NCBI GenBank assembly: GCA_018398765.1
Contig: JAHBMJ010000316.1
Coordinates: forward strand, 32,778-45,266
Reading direction: 5' to 3'
Length of the DNA stretch: 12,489 nucleotides
DNA from: Chromera velia
Taxonomy: Eukaryota > Sar > Chromeraceae
The position numbers and the translations under genes are program-made. Position 1 is the stretch's first letter. Each line of letters starts with the position of its first letter. A model generated the notes under the pieces. It saw only the letters and a program-made list of their open reading frames with translations. It searched no databases and was not told the origin of the DNA. This document shows positions 1 through 8,358 of this stretch, one piece after another.

Positions 1-13
1 GGGGGGGGGGGGG
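1..13. repeat. Poly-G run at window start
   Basis: Thirteen consecutive G residues open the window. This may be a homopolymer microsatellite or an artefact at a contig edge; the sequence alone cannot tell. Positions 14-177 that follow show no gene and are probably the 3' flank or untranslated tail of the adjacent minus-strand LINE. Confidence 0.6.
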
Positions 14-177
14 AGATGAGGAAACCTGCATGCCAATCGGATCACTTCGACTCAATCTGCCTGATCGAAACAATGAACTTTCTTGAGACACTCAGCTAGC
101 GCTTTAGAACCACTTCTGGGCAGGATTGTACACAACAGCAACACTCAGCACCATTTCCTTCATTTTCTTAATTCTCA

Positions 178-800
178 TTATCTGAAGTGCCCCTCCCGGC
201 CTGTTGCACCCACAACGTGTTGAGCGATCTGTATTCTTATGTCAATGAACGCTCTTTGTTTTATAATTTCGTACAATTCTTTGAGCCTGCTTCGCTTCCT
301 TTCTGAGTCCTTACATTCCGTCAGCACATGAGCCCCATCTTTGATCATACACAAGGGGGACAAACATTTGTTACAAAGCCGTTCTGGTTGGGATCTATCT
401 GTATCCCCCCCTTTGAGAGCCCTGGGGAGCGTATAGAAGCCTGTGGAGGACTGTAACAGACTTTTTGGCAGAGGTTCAACACTGTACTCTATCATTTCAC
501 TTCTCGAGCACCATTTCCTTTCACTCAAAAGGTGCATGGTCAAACGTTGTCTGGTCGGATTCTCAGATTGGAAAGAAGAGAGATTCGCAAGGCGAGGGAA
601 AATTCCTTCTCGGTCTCGAACGTTTCTTATGTCTTCTTGTAACCAGTCGGACAGCCAGGCACCCTTCACGAGCTTCCTTACCACCCTTTTCCTTCTGCCC
701 TTATCTTTCCTTCTAAACTTGTTCCCCACCACATCTGGTAAGGAGGGTTATAAAACGGAACAATCCAATAGAACAGCTAGCCATTTCACCATCTTAACGA
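178..800 (-). pseudogene. LINE ORF2 C-terminal region with CCHC-like knuckle
   Basis: The minus-strand frame from about 800 down to the TAA at 178-180 has one internal stop near 755 and is open from 732 on. It starts with a basic patch (NKFRRKDKGRRKRVVRK), continues with W-L-S-D-W-L-Q-E-D-I, and ends with L-C-N-K-C, then H-V-L-T-E-C and an Arg/Lys-rich tail (knuckle at roughly 305-385). A Cys-x2-Cys ... His-x4-Cys arrangement near the C terminus is common in several LINE clades. I infer that this is the end of the same element as the RT. It is not an independent gene: there is no promoter-like context, and the long plus-strand frames over it are shadows. Confidence 0.65.
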
Positions 801-831
801 AAGGTTCATACGAGCCAGCCAAGCACTCATT

Positions 832-1195
832 CTACACCGCCCATGGTAGAGCACGATCGATCGATTTCATATATTGGATGAAGCTCCCAATCAACTTACC
901 AAGTAGAAAACTGAATGGCTCAAGGGAGAGAGAGAGAAGAGAAGACGAAACAAACGAGTGGTGGGAAAGACTAAAACAACATCGCACAAAACGAAACTGT
1001 AATGCATCGAGGAAGGCAACATCTGTCTTTCTTAGGGGGATCATTTCCAGCCCATACAGCACGACTGGCAGCCAAAGTGCTTTGAACAAAGTAATTTGAG
1101 AAAAAGGAAAAATAAAACTAAGAGAAGAGAGAGTACCAAACACAGCCCCCAATGCCTTCTCTACCACCTCAATGCGGGCTTCGACATGCTTCGAC
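832..1195 (-). pseudogene. LINE ORF2 thumb/connection fragment
   Basis: This is a separate minus-strand frame that begins around 1190 with ARIEVVEKALGAVFGTL and runs through LFKALWLPVVLYGLEMIPL, then TDVAFLDALQFRFVRCCF. This is the pattern that follows the RT palm in LINE proteins: a conserved Y-G-x-E and then an L-D-x-x-Q-x-R-F helix. It is frameshifted relative to both the palm and the C-terminal piece. The last 30 or so residues before the stop are low-complexity Ser/Leu and are probably out of frame. No start codon is needed, since this is an internal part of a dead ORF. Confidence 0.7.
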
Positions 1196-1257
1196 TATCT
1201 TCGACTGTCTTGCTAAGGTCCTCCCCTTCAAAAACCTAGTTGCCTAAATACTTCTAT

Positions 1258-1903
1258 TTACTTACCGCTTCTACTGCATGGTCTGCCTTCATAAAGAAAA
1301 AATGTTAAGGGCATAAGGTCAAGGTGGGGAGAGGAGAGTCGTATGATTTTTGTCTTCTTTAAGTTCACCTTCAGACCGTGCTCCTTGCAATTATATTTTT
1401 CGAGATGGGACAGACGTTTCTGCAAGTCTGAAGCACTGTGAGTAAAGAGAACAAGGTCGTCAATGTATCTAATACTCTTAATTAGGATATCGAACAGTCT
1501 GACAGGGGTCTCTCTGTCTGCACCCCCAGCCAAGCTTTGGTCTCTTTCTTCATTATTGGAGCCAACAGACCTATACAGATTGTTGATAAAAAGAAGAAAG
1601 AGGAGAGAAGAAAGAGGGTCACCCTGCTTCACGCCTCTGCCTTCTGGGAAGCATTCTATTGCTCCATCCACCTAAGCCCTCACTTGTCTATACATAGAGT
1701 GAATCATTCAAACATCGGCCTGGCTTACTCTTTCCTCTCTTAGTCTTTCTAACATCTTTACCTAAGGCACAGTGTCGAACGCCTTACTGAAATCAGATTC
1801 TACAAAAGCTGCTATCAGAGGACTCTTCTTCTTCTTCAAGTTGGAGCTCAGAATTAATGAAGACAGAGCAGCTAGGCCGCCCGGATAACAGTACATAACA
1901 GTT
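1258..1903 (-). pseudogene. LINE reverse transcriptase domain, broken by stops
   Basis: From 1903 downward the frame reads through PGGLAALSSLI, then SPLIAAFVESDFSKAFDTVP (about 1765-1824), which is RT motif A. Three in-frame stops follow: TAG at 1762-1764, TGA at 1708-1710 and TAG at 1672-1674. The frame is then open for about 137 codons with GVKQGDPLSSLLFLLFINNL, the catalytic YIDD at 1456-1467 and LKVNLKKTKI, the usual order for LINE RTs. YIDD replaces the commoner YADD; both aspartates are kept. The frame ends with a TAA at 1258-1260. In another frame, K-Y-L-G just downstream continues the family pattern, which shows a frameshift. RT would copy the element's own RNA at the target site; this copy cannot do so as it stands. 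Confidence 0.85.
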
Positions 1904-2157
1904 TACACTATACTGTTAGGAGTAACTACCGGCCCTTCTCAGAAAGCTTTTGGTTACCATCAAATTGTTAACTAAAATTTGGTAACTGGGGAGGTCTAAG
2001 GGGACTACCGCTACCGCGGTAATCTGGTTGCCAGTGTATTTGCCCGCAAATATGTTGGATTGAGATCTAATATAGGAGAAACACATCTTTAAAAACTGTG
2101 TATAACGTAAAAAAGATCATTTTTAAACTTTTTTTATATAACTTGTTTGTATATAAT

Positions 2158-2894
2158 TAGTTACTTAGTCAGTTAGTTAGAGGATGCCTAACCCCAGTTG
2201 GAGCGCTAAGCTCCCGGACGGCACATACATGCGTCGTTGTTGGCTCCCAGTGGAGTTGATCAATTAATCACTTTCTAGAATTGGGAGACAAGCATTAAAG
2301 AGACAGGCCAGATACGAGTGTAGAAGCGATCGAATGACATTACGGATGAAGAGTTCAGATGTACTTGTACCGGGAAGTGGATAGTTACAATCATTTGAAT
2401 TAATGGATTCCAGCTCAGCCAGGCAGTGCAGGAATTCTCTTTCATCCAGCCACTTGGCACATGAAGAAAGTCTATGCATGAAGTCATCAACACACCGAAT
2501 ACAAGAATCATGTATGTACACAGAGTCTGTGGTCACTATATTCAACAGACAGAGGACTGCTTTAAAATTCGTTTTATGGGATCTTGTGGATTAAATGAGA
2601 GCAGACGTAAGAAACCGAACAGAGAGCTATCGGTTACTGTGAGAGCAAATCAAGGGAGGCCAGAAAAGGAGTAGAGACCAGAGGCGGATTTGTTGTAAAG
2701 AAGAAATACAAACATGCGATGAGAGGAGGGAAAAGCTTGTTGAAGGGGGGTGAGCTTGGTAAGAAGAGGGAAAAGTGAAGAAGCGATAGCCCCCGCCCGC
2801 TGCGTGCAGACCTCTTCCACAACTACATGTCTAGCTCTGCTTTTAAAAAAGAGAGAGCCGGTGCCTTGAACTCTCCATCGCTGCAGGTGCCTTG
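2158..2894. mobile_element. Insertion of about 737 bp inside copy A
   Basis: Copy B reads TATAATATCAAG where copy A has TATAAT at 2152-2157 and AATATCAAG at 2895-2903, so copy B serves as the empty site. The shared AAT at 2155-2157 and 2895-2897 could be a 3-bp target-site duplication. The inserted DNA has no clear terminal inverted repeats. Near its right end GGTGCCTTGAA occurs twice (2861-2871 and 2886-2896). It holds one minus-strand frame of about 108 codons (2264-2590). It may be another transposon, a captured genomic piece or filler DNA; I do not recognise it. Confidence 0.7.
2264..2590 (-). pseudogene. Open reading frame in the insertion, unidentified fragment
   Basis: The minus strand is open from just after a TAA at 2591-2593 to a stop at 2264-2266, 108 codons. 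There is no ATG in the first 38 codons; the first in-frame one gives MHRLSSCAKWLDEREFLHCL. The composition (Cys, Trp, Leu-rich helices, LAELESINSN, then LFIRNVIRSLLHSYLACLF) looks more protein-like than random AT-rich DNA, but I recognise no domain. It could be an exon of a captured host gene or a piece of a transposon protein. It lies wholly inside the insertion that split copy A. Low confidence that it was ever translated in this form. Confidence 0.25.
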
Positions 2895-3169
2895 AATATC
2901 AAGAACTTGAGTTACTTAACTTCAACTTACATATATTTATGGACATAAAAGAACTTTACAATAAATCTCTCTTTGGTACTCGGTTTACTCGCTAGTTTGT
3001 TTTGCTTAAAAGAACAATTACTACTGTTTTGGTTACCGAAACATTGAATGGTAATCAATGTGACTCTGCATGATTACCGTAACCTTGAAAATGGTTACCA
3101 AGCGGCCTAGTAACGGCCGTCTGAGTCGGCCTGAGTAACCTTTAGTTAATTGTTCCTAATAGCACAATG

Positions 3170-4763
3170 CAGGACAACTTGCCAGTGGGTCGCATGACAG
3201 CACGTACCACGGTACCAGCAGGGGCTCAGCCGCTCAGAGCCTTAGACATTCGATCTATATGTGCAGTGACATGCCGTCCTGTTTCGATGTGAATCATCAT
3301 ATGACGTGGGCCTTCGTGCTCGCCTAAGTAGTAGCCTTCGTGTTATAAATCATGTAGGAGTTTGAATACCGAAGTTTTAATCCTCATATGCTGTGATTGC
3401 AGTTTAAGTGGCAAGTGTCTTGTAGATGAATTGACTCTGAGACCTAGTCTGGGATATAAATGTACGTTGTCATATAGTTGCTGTCCTGTAGCTTAAGTTT
3501 GTTCTATTTTATGAATTCACTCTGTTTGCATATTATACTAGATATCACGTTTGATTCTTTATCAAGTGACTATGACTATGATGTGCCATCATCATCCATA
3601 TCCAGAGCTAGCTGGATATTTCTAACGTTAGGCAGGGAAAAGCTGTTATTTTCTATTATTTTCTAGAATGCTACGCTATACTGCCTGAATCAACACTTCA
3701 AATCAAAAGCTTCAATCTTGTCAAGTGCGAGGATGAAAAGGACTATCCTGGACTGGATGGAATTAGATTGAATAACTGATCAAACTTTAAGTATATATCT
3801 TGCTAGTGAGGGGCAGTGACAATATATAACTTGTAGTCAAGTTGTAGACCTTCTGATCCTGTATACTGGAGTCAATCAATTTAGGATGGAAACTAGTCAC
3901 GGAGTCCTTCCACCGCCTTCTTCAACCCTAGCTTTTGAATTATCCTATTTAGTGTCATGATTAGCTTGTGAGTCGTGATAGTGACGGCGGCCCCAGGTGA
4001 CACGAGTTTTTAGGTTTTTACATATGTTTTTTCCTTAGTATGAGAAAAAATAAGAGGAGGACTGGCTTAGAGTGGCTAAATCAGATCATAGTTTTTTGAC
4101 TGACTCATGTTTAATACTGGAAGAAACTGTTTAGAAATAGATAAACAGCGATGCCACTGACATGATATGATGATGATCGTAACTTGAAATTTATATAATG
4201 ATCGTCCACCCTTTGTACAATCTGTCAGGAGGGCTCCTGCTCTACTGTTCACAGTTACTGAAGATAAACGCTCAGTGACAGCCTGAGAGAAGGACCCTGG
4301 AACAGGTTTGAACTCTCTGCTCTGGGGAAGAAAATTTGTTAGGATCGTCTATGATGGTAGTTACTTATTCGGTGAGAAGGGTGTGATGAAGTGCGAACCG
4401 GCGGATACATATGAGTTTTGTTGACTTATGACACTCTGATTGTATGTAATTGTTATAGATCGATGATCGATCCCCACTGAGTTGAAGTCAACCATGTATG
4501 CAAGGTTGATTGAAAATCGCATGTATAGATATATATATAAAAAACCGTCTCGATCATTTTTTTTTATCTTAATTAATTTTGCTGATGAATCAGTATTGTT
4601 CATATCTTTTTTTTTTATGAACAAAAAATTTTGTAAACAAGGTCGCACGGATTGCGCGCTGAGGCGCGCTGTCAGGATTTCCGAAATTAGTAAAGAGGTA
4701 TGTATAGGCCATTTAAAAACGAAAAGAAGTCATCATGAATCTTATATGATATATTATCTTACA
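3170..4763. other. AT-rich intergenic stretch without recognisable genes
   Basis: Between the transposon copies there is no supported gene. Open frames are short (95 to 101 codons at most), overlap on both strands near 4361-4787 and consist of AT-driven Ile/Tyr/Lys/Phe. A small perfect hairpin, CAGGAG-GG-CTCCTG, lies near 4228-4241. Nothing else stands out. Confidence 0.6.
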
Positions 4764-4771
4764 TCTTACAC
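4764..4771. repeat. Target-site duplication, left (TCTTACAC)
   Basis: The 8-bp sequence TCTTACAC lies directly left of the 1120-bp TIR element and is repeated directly right of it at 5892-5899. The match can be stretched to 11 bp (ATCTTACACTA at 4763-4773 and 5891-5901) because the first bases of the TIR happen to continue it. The 8-bp reading leaves perfectly paired element ends beginning TAGTG. Confidence 0.85.
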
Positions 4772-4780
4772 TAGTGACCA

Positions 4781-4822
4781 TGTTTGATTTGATTATATTT
4801 GATTTGATTTGATTTGATTTGA
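4781..4822. repeat. TTTGA tandem array inside the left TIR of element C
   Basis: Imperfect head-to-tail repeats of the pentamer TTTGA run from the left terminal repeat into the element. The inverse array, TCAAA repeats, is at about 5858-5880 at the right end, so the arrays extend the inverted repeat. Slippage here probably explains why the TIR alignment needs a small gap. Confidence 0.8.
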
Positions 4823-5167
4823 GCTTCAACCTCAAATATTTGATATTTGAGGTAAGATTTGAGGTTAACCTCTTAGGGTTCCTCACTGAGTCACTGACTT
4901 ACTATCACTCTAATCATTTTTCTCATGACAATAGTTATCAGAACATTTCTGATGTGTGTTTCAAAAATTTAAAAAAATATATATAAAATTATAACTTATC
5001 AGTTCCATAAAAAAAATATGCCTGTGTGGCAGTGTATATACACTAGTCACTGAGACTCACTCTAGTACTAATAGAGATTAAGAACGTAAAATTGATAGAT
5101 TTAAAATTGCATATGACTTTTTGTTGATACGATAAAGTTAGAGCACGTACCAAAATTGAGGTGACAA

Positions 5168-5530
5168 TCACTCAGCTTTATGGCACTTCCTTTTTCTCTT
5201 CTTCATAATCACTTTCTTCAATATGAATCGAATCGATCGGTGGTGGGAGCTGCTGAAAACTTTTTTTCTGGCTTTTCGGCTTTCCAGGAGTGGGTGCTCC
5301 TGGGCTTCTTCGGCTGCTGCATACTCACAGCCACAAATAGTTTCTCTTTCCCCCTCGGCTCCTTGTATTTTCACCTGACACTGAATCACATTGGCCCCCT
5401 TTTGCACAGACTATATTTTTTTGCATACCCGGCTCTAAAAACAAATGCCTCCTTCTTCCCGTTCGACCCTGTCAGATTGTGTGACATGTCTTTACGGGGT
5501 GTAAAATGTTTGTAAACGCTCAAAAAGGGG
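5168..5530 (-). pseudogene. Broken coding-like frames inside element C
   Basis: Two minus-strand frames overlap at a G-run (near 5397-5402). Upstream, an ATG-started frame of 49 codons begins MAPFLSVYKHFTPRKDMS and ends KKYSLCKRGPM. In the next frame the reading continues with ANVIQCQVKIQGAEGERETI, a Cys-x-Cys, an acidic segment and a Lys/Arg-rich end (KKVIMKKRKRKCHKAE) to a stop at 5168-5170. A single indel in the homopolymer would join them. I recognise no family. The basic tail and the cysteines could come from a DNA-binding protein, but this is inference. The plus-strand 111-codon frame over the same stretch is probably a shadow. Confidence 0.3.
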
Positions 5531-5891
5531 GCCATAAAAGATGTTCCAGCATTAAAAAAGTTAACACAGCTGTTCGGAAAAACGTTTAGCTGATCGGTTT
5601 ACCTCTGCATAAAGTAAAAGGGGGTGAAACGTCAATTTCAATGCAGCTCAAAACGTTTTTTTTTTGAGAGCAAACCATCAAGATTTAGATTTTTTCATTT
5701 GAATCAGCATGTGTGACGGATCAGTACTTGTAAAAGTTTTTTCGGGACCTTCATATTTGAGGTTGAAAGTCATATTGATCAAATATTTGATCGTATTTGA
5801 TAGGTCTTTAAACACTAGGTCCTCCCTGACTGGATATTTGATTTGAGCTTAAGCCCTACCTCAAATCAAATCAAATCAAACATAGTCACTA

Positions 5892-5899
5892 TCTTACAC
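5892..5899. repeat. Target-site duplication, right (TCTTACAC)
   Basis: This is the right-hand partner of 4764-4771, immediately after the right end of element C. Confidence 0.85.
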
Positions 5900-6447
5900 T
5901 ACCATATAGTCTACTTTTCCGGACCGGTTCGATTTCACTTATGTTGAATTCTGTAAAGTTACTAAAGTAGGAGCAGCAGTACAGTCCAGCACTGACCAGT
6001 ACCGCCTACAGAGACATGCCTCCCTGCTAGTTGACTCAATGCATTTAACTGATATTGACTAATCAACTTAATCTATAGAGCTGGCTGCTAGTCATCTTAC
6101 AAAGGCCTTACACTTACCTTGCATGCATTGCTACCATAGCCTACATCTAGGCCTACATACATAAATCTAGCTAGGCTGTTTGAGATTTATTAGGGAATGT
6201 TAGGGGGTTCACTTTTGATATGTTTCTGGCCCAGGGCCGTACACGTGCATGGGCTCCAAGCCAGGCTCCGACTCTAGCTGGGACTCTCTCCGTGGTCTAA
6301 CATACGTTTGTCCACACCCGTATATAAATATATAGGCAATGCATAATAACCCTAGTAACAACCACCTATTATTATATCAAATAGGCCTAGAAATATGCCA
6401 GCCAACATTATATATATTAGGTATGTAAGCCCAGGGTTAAAGCCCTA
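5900..6447. other. Intergenic spacer, nothing recognised
   Basis: I see no gene, RNA or element signature between element C and copy B. The stretch is rich in CTAG/TAGGCC words and AT runs. Confidence 0.6.
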
Positions 6448-6455
6448 CTATAGGC
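6448..6455. repeat. Target-site duplication, left (CTATAGGC)
   Basis: CTATAGGC directly precedes copy B and recurs directly after it at 6978-6985. The direct repeat can be extended leftward by TA (TACTATAGGC, 10 bp), because the right end of the element also ends in TA. Confidence 0.85.
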
Positions 6456-6977
6456 TACACTATGCTGTTAGGAGTAACTATACCGGCCCTTCTCAGAAAG
6501 TTTTTGGTTACCGTTAAATTAGTAACCAAAACTTAGTAACTAGAGGGGTCTGAGGGGATTACCACTACCGCGGTAATCTGGCTGTATCTGCCCACAAATG
6601 TGTTGCATCGAGGTCTAATATAAGAGAAATGCATCTTTAAAAACTGTGTATAAGTATAGTACAACGTAAAAAAGATCATTTTTAAACTTTTTTTGTCTAA
6701 GTTGTTTCTATAATATCAAGAACTTGACTTTAACTTACATATACTTACATATATTTTTAGACATAAGAGGATTTTACAATAAATCTATCTTTGGTATACT
6801 CGATTTACCTACTAATTTTTTTTGCTCAAAAGAACGATTACCACTGTTTTGGTTACCGAAATAACGGTAATCAATATGACTCTGTAGGATTACCGTAACA
6901 ATGAAAATGGTTACCATGCGGCCTAACGGCCGCCTCGGCAACCAAACTAAGTTGGTTACTCCTAATAGCACAGTGTA
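6456..6977. mobile_element. Non-autonomous TIR DNA transposon, copy B (intact, 522 bp)
   Basis: The left end TACACTATGCTGTTAGGAGT and the right end, whose inverse is TACACTGTGCTATTAGGAGT, form a 23-bp TIR with two mismatches. Perfect 8-bp CTATAGGC duplications flank it, a hAT-type length. The interior is non-coding. Subterminal copies of GRTTACC or its inverse occur on both sides (for example 6506-6512, 6557-6563, 6851-6857, 6909-6915), a common arrangement for transposase binding sites. There is a 10-bp perfect inverted repeat (6502-6511 with 6522-6531) and a GC hairpin (6918-6923 with 6928-6933). The intact duplication suggests a more recent insertion than copy A. A TTA- and ATT-rich 65-codon frame over its right half is not a gene. 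Confidence 0.9.
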
Positions 6978-6985
6978 CTATAGGC
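6978..6985. repeat. Target-site duplication, right (CTATAGGC)
   Basis: This is the right-hand partner of 6448-6455, directly after copy B. Confidence 0.85.
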
Positions 6986-7282
6986 CTAGTTCGCGGCTAG
7001 TATGAAGTTTTCAAAGCGGATCACGACTTTAACCCGATGCAACCATAGATCGATACTAATTTATGCCCGCAGGACTTCGTAGTATACTTCGTACTAGTGC
7101 ATACAAAATTTCTTAAAATTCATCAGTCACGATCAGTGTCAGTGACACTGAATTTACAGTCTGACGTTAAATCACCGGCTTTAACCGCCTCAATTCAATT
7201 CAATTCAAATGCAAATATTAGTGCAGCTTTGAAGTATCACATATAGCTGTATATACGCACTTTAGACTGCTTAATGTTGTAG
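6986..7282. other. 3' flank of TRAPPC1
   Basis: This stretch lies downstream of the TRAPPC1 stop on its transcript strand. It has no canonical AATAAA on the minus strand near the stop. It contains a near-palindrome TCAGTGTCAGTGACACTGA (about 7131-7149) and a short ATTCA tandem (about 7190-7208). No gene is seen. Confidence 0.5.
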
Positions 7283-7490
7283 TTATTCTTTGGATGTGTA
7301 AGCAGGCAATGCTTTGACAAACGAATTCAAAGCCGTGGTAAAATTCCCAAACAGGGGGGAATGGATGGAATTGAGGGGGTCCTCAAGACCCGGGGCCGCA
7401 GTCTTGGCGAGAGGCATCTCGGGAGTGATGTTCGGGGCGTAGGCAGGAGACTTGACGACGTGCTCGACGAAAATCTCCGCATAGATCTTT
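7283..7490 (-). CDS. TRAPPC1: TRAPPC1 exon 4 (C-terminal helix region)
   Basis: A 208-nt exon. One A completes the AG from exon 3 to give Arg, so the junction reads [14 protein letters not shown]. It continues with [20 protein letters not shown], an Ala/Pro/Gly loop, then S-P-L-F-G-N-F and S-F-V-K-A-L-P-A-Y, and ends with TAA at 7285-7283. Animal homologues have I-Y-x-x-x-Y-V-E-x-V-V-K-N-P, only about ten residues, then S-x-L-F and the last helix. Here some 25 residues separate the two blocks, so the loop is expanded. The other minus-strand frame over this exon (90 codons, Arg/Ser/Pro-rich) is its shadow. Confidence 0.92.
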
Positions 7491-8318
7491 CTGCATCCAC
7501 ACGAAAAAAAGGTCCATGCATAAAGCTGCTCCAGAGCCAGTGCAATGAGTGGTGATAGTTATCCTGAGAGTGATTTATTGGTGCCCCTGTCTGGAGCACT
7601 GTCGTGGCCCTGTCTGGAGATAGACTAAATAAGTGAGTAAGTTAGTGAACCTACTGATGATTGACGGGATCGATGTGTCGTTTGTGTTCACTTGAGTGAG
7701 AGGACCAAAACGGAAACTTTAGGGGAAACGGAGACGTGCGCAGACAAAAGAGGGAAAGGAAGGTGGCTGGACTGGAAAACCGAACAATCCACACGGCACC
7801 CACCGATGCAAATAAATTATCTGACGGGCGAGACGAAAACAGACGACCGACCGAAGTGAATACAGAGTTGTGAGTCACAATATGAATGAGACGGCGCGCT
7901 TGATGCAGGCATTCCTTCGAGCTGCCTTAGGCTAGCCATGGAAGGGCTTGAATGCAGAGAATCCGATCATCCATCCTTCCATCCATCCATCCATCCTTCC
8001 ATCCATTCATCCAGCCAGCCAGCCATCCACCCATCCATCCAGCCAGCCAAGGAAGCAATCAAATAAATAAAACAACCTCATGCATGCATCAGGAAAGAAG
8101 AGAAAGAAAGATGCCTCTCCCAACCAAAGAAAAAGAGGCATGAGGGGTAGAGGGAACCCTCCACAGCTCGAGAGAAACTTAAACCTTTTTTGTATGTTTT
8201 CGCTGTTGCACCCACCCACCACCCACCACCCACCTCATGTCTTCCCTCAAGTCAGGCACTGAGGGATCAGTCATGAACAGAAACTGCAAACAAAAACGTG
8301 CGCACGCAAAGAAGGCAA

Positions 8319-8358
<40 letters not shown>

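Larger units (their letters stand above)
178..1903 (-). mobile_element. Degenerate non-LTR retrotransposon (LINE), 5'-truncated
   Basis: Reading the minus strand from about 1903 to 178 gives the pieces of one LINE ORF2-like protein in the expected order: reverse transcriptase palm with motif A, the GVKQGDP motif, YIDD, the thumb/connection region with a P-V-V-L-Y-G-L-E motif, and a C-terminal CNKC...HVLTEC zinc-knuckle-like region. The frame changes at least twice (near 1165-1290 and near 780-900), and three in-frame stops lie in the palm, so the copy is dead. The N-terminal endonuclease part is missing; the readable frame stops where DNA transposon copy A begins at 1904, and I could not find its continuation beyond 3169. 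The C-terminal end is a TAA at 178-180. No poly-A or simple-repeat tail is evident. The clade (for example CR1, L2 or RTE) was not resolved. Confidence 0.85.
1904..3169. mobile_element. Non-autonomous TIR DNA transposon, copy A (split by an insertion)
   Basis: This is a second copy of the family represented by 6456-6977. The left part (1904-2157) begins TACACTATACTGTTAGGAGT; the right part (about 2895-3169) ends with ATTGTTCCTAATAGCACAATG. Both halves align collinearly with copy B, including the distinctive stretch TTTAAAAACTGTGTATAACG and the GGTTACC-type subterminal motifs. Without the insertion the element would be about 530 bp, matching copy B at 522 bp. No transposase is encoded, so mobility would depend on an enzyme supplied elsewhere. 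A target-site duplication is not recognisable around this copy, so it is older or rearranged; its left end abuts the LINE remnant. Confidence 0.85.
4772..5891. mobile_element. Non-autonomous hAT-like TIR element, 1120 bp (element C)
   Basis: The left end reads TAGTGACCATGTTTGATTTG and the right end is its inverse, with one mismatch over 23 bp (4772-4794 against 5869-5891). Both ends run into arrays of TTTGA on one strand and TCAAA on the other. Identical 8-bp TCTTACAC sequences flank the element. hAT transposases make 8-bp duplications, and TAGTG fits the loose hAT terminal pattern Y-A-R-N-G, so a hAT origin is the best reading. A perfect 10-bp stem (4830-4839 with 4843-4852) follows the left TIR. 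No transposase is seen. The central part is less AT-rich and contains broken minus-strand coding-like frames (about 5168-5520). It is unrelated in sequence to copies A and B. Confidence 0.85.

Noticed and set aside
443-1099. Plus-strand 218-codon frame
   Set aside because: It is antisense to the LINE pieces, which have clear family motifs; it has no recognisable domain.
2180-2225. tRNA-like words (CAGTTGGAGCGCTAAGCTC) that might mark a tRNA-derived SINE
   Set aside because: No matching B box, acceptor stem or complete cloverleaf could be formed downstream.
1890-3180. Possible 8-bp duplication around copy A
   Set aside because: The flanks (TAACAGTT on the left, CAGGACAACT on the right) do not match well enough.
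5180-5515. Plus-strand 111-codon frame in element C
   Set aside because: The opposite strand shows the more coding-like composition, and the frame is Phe/Leu/Ser-rich without a recognised family.
7968-8356. Tandem arrays considered as CRISPR-like or satellite structures
   Set aside because: The units are 2 to 4 bp without spacers; they are ordinary microsatellites inside introns.
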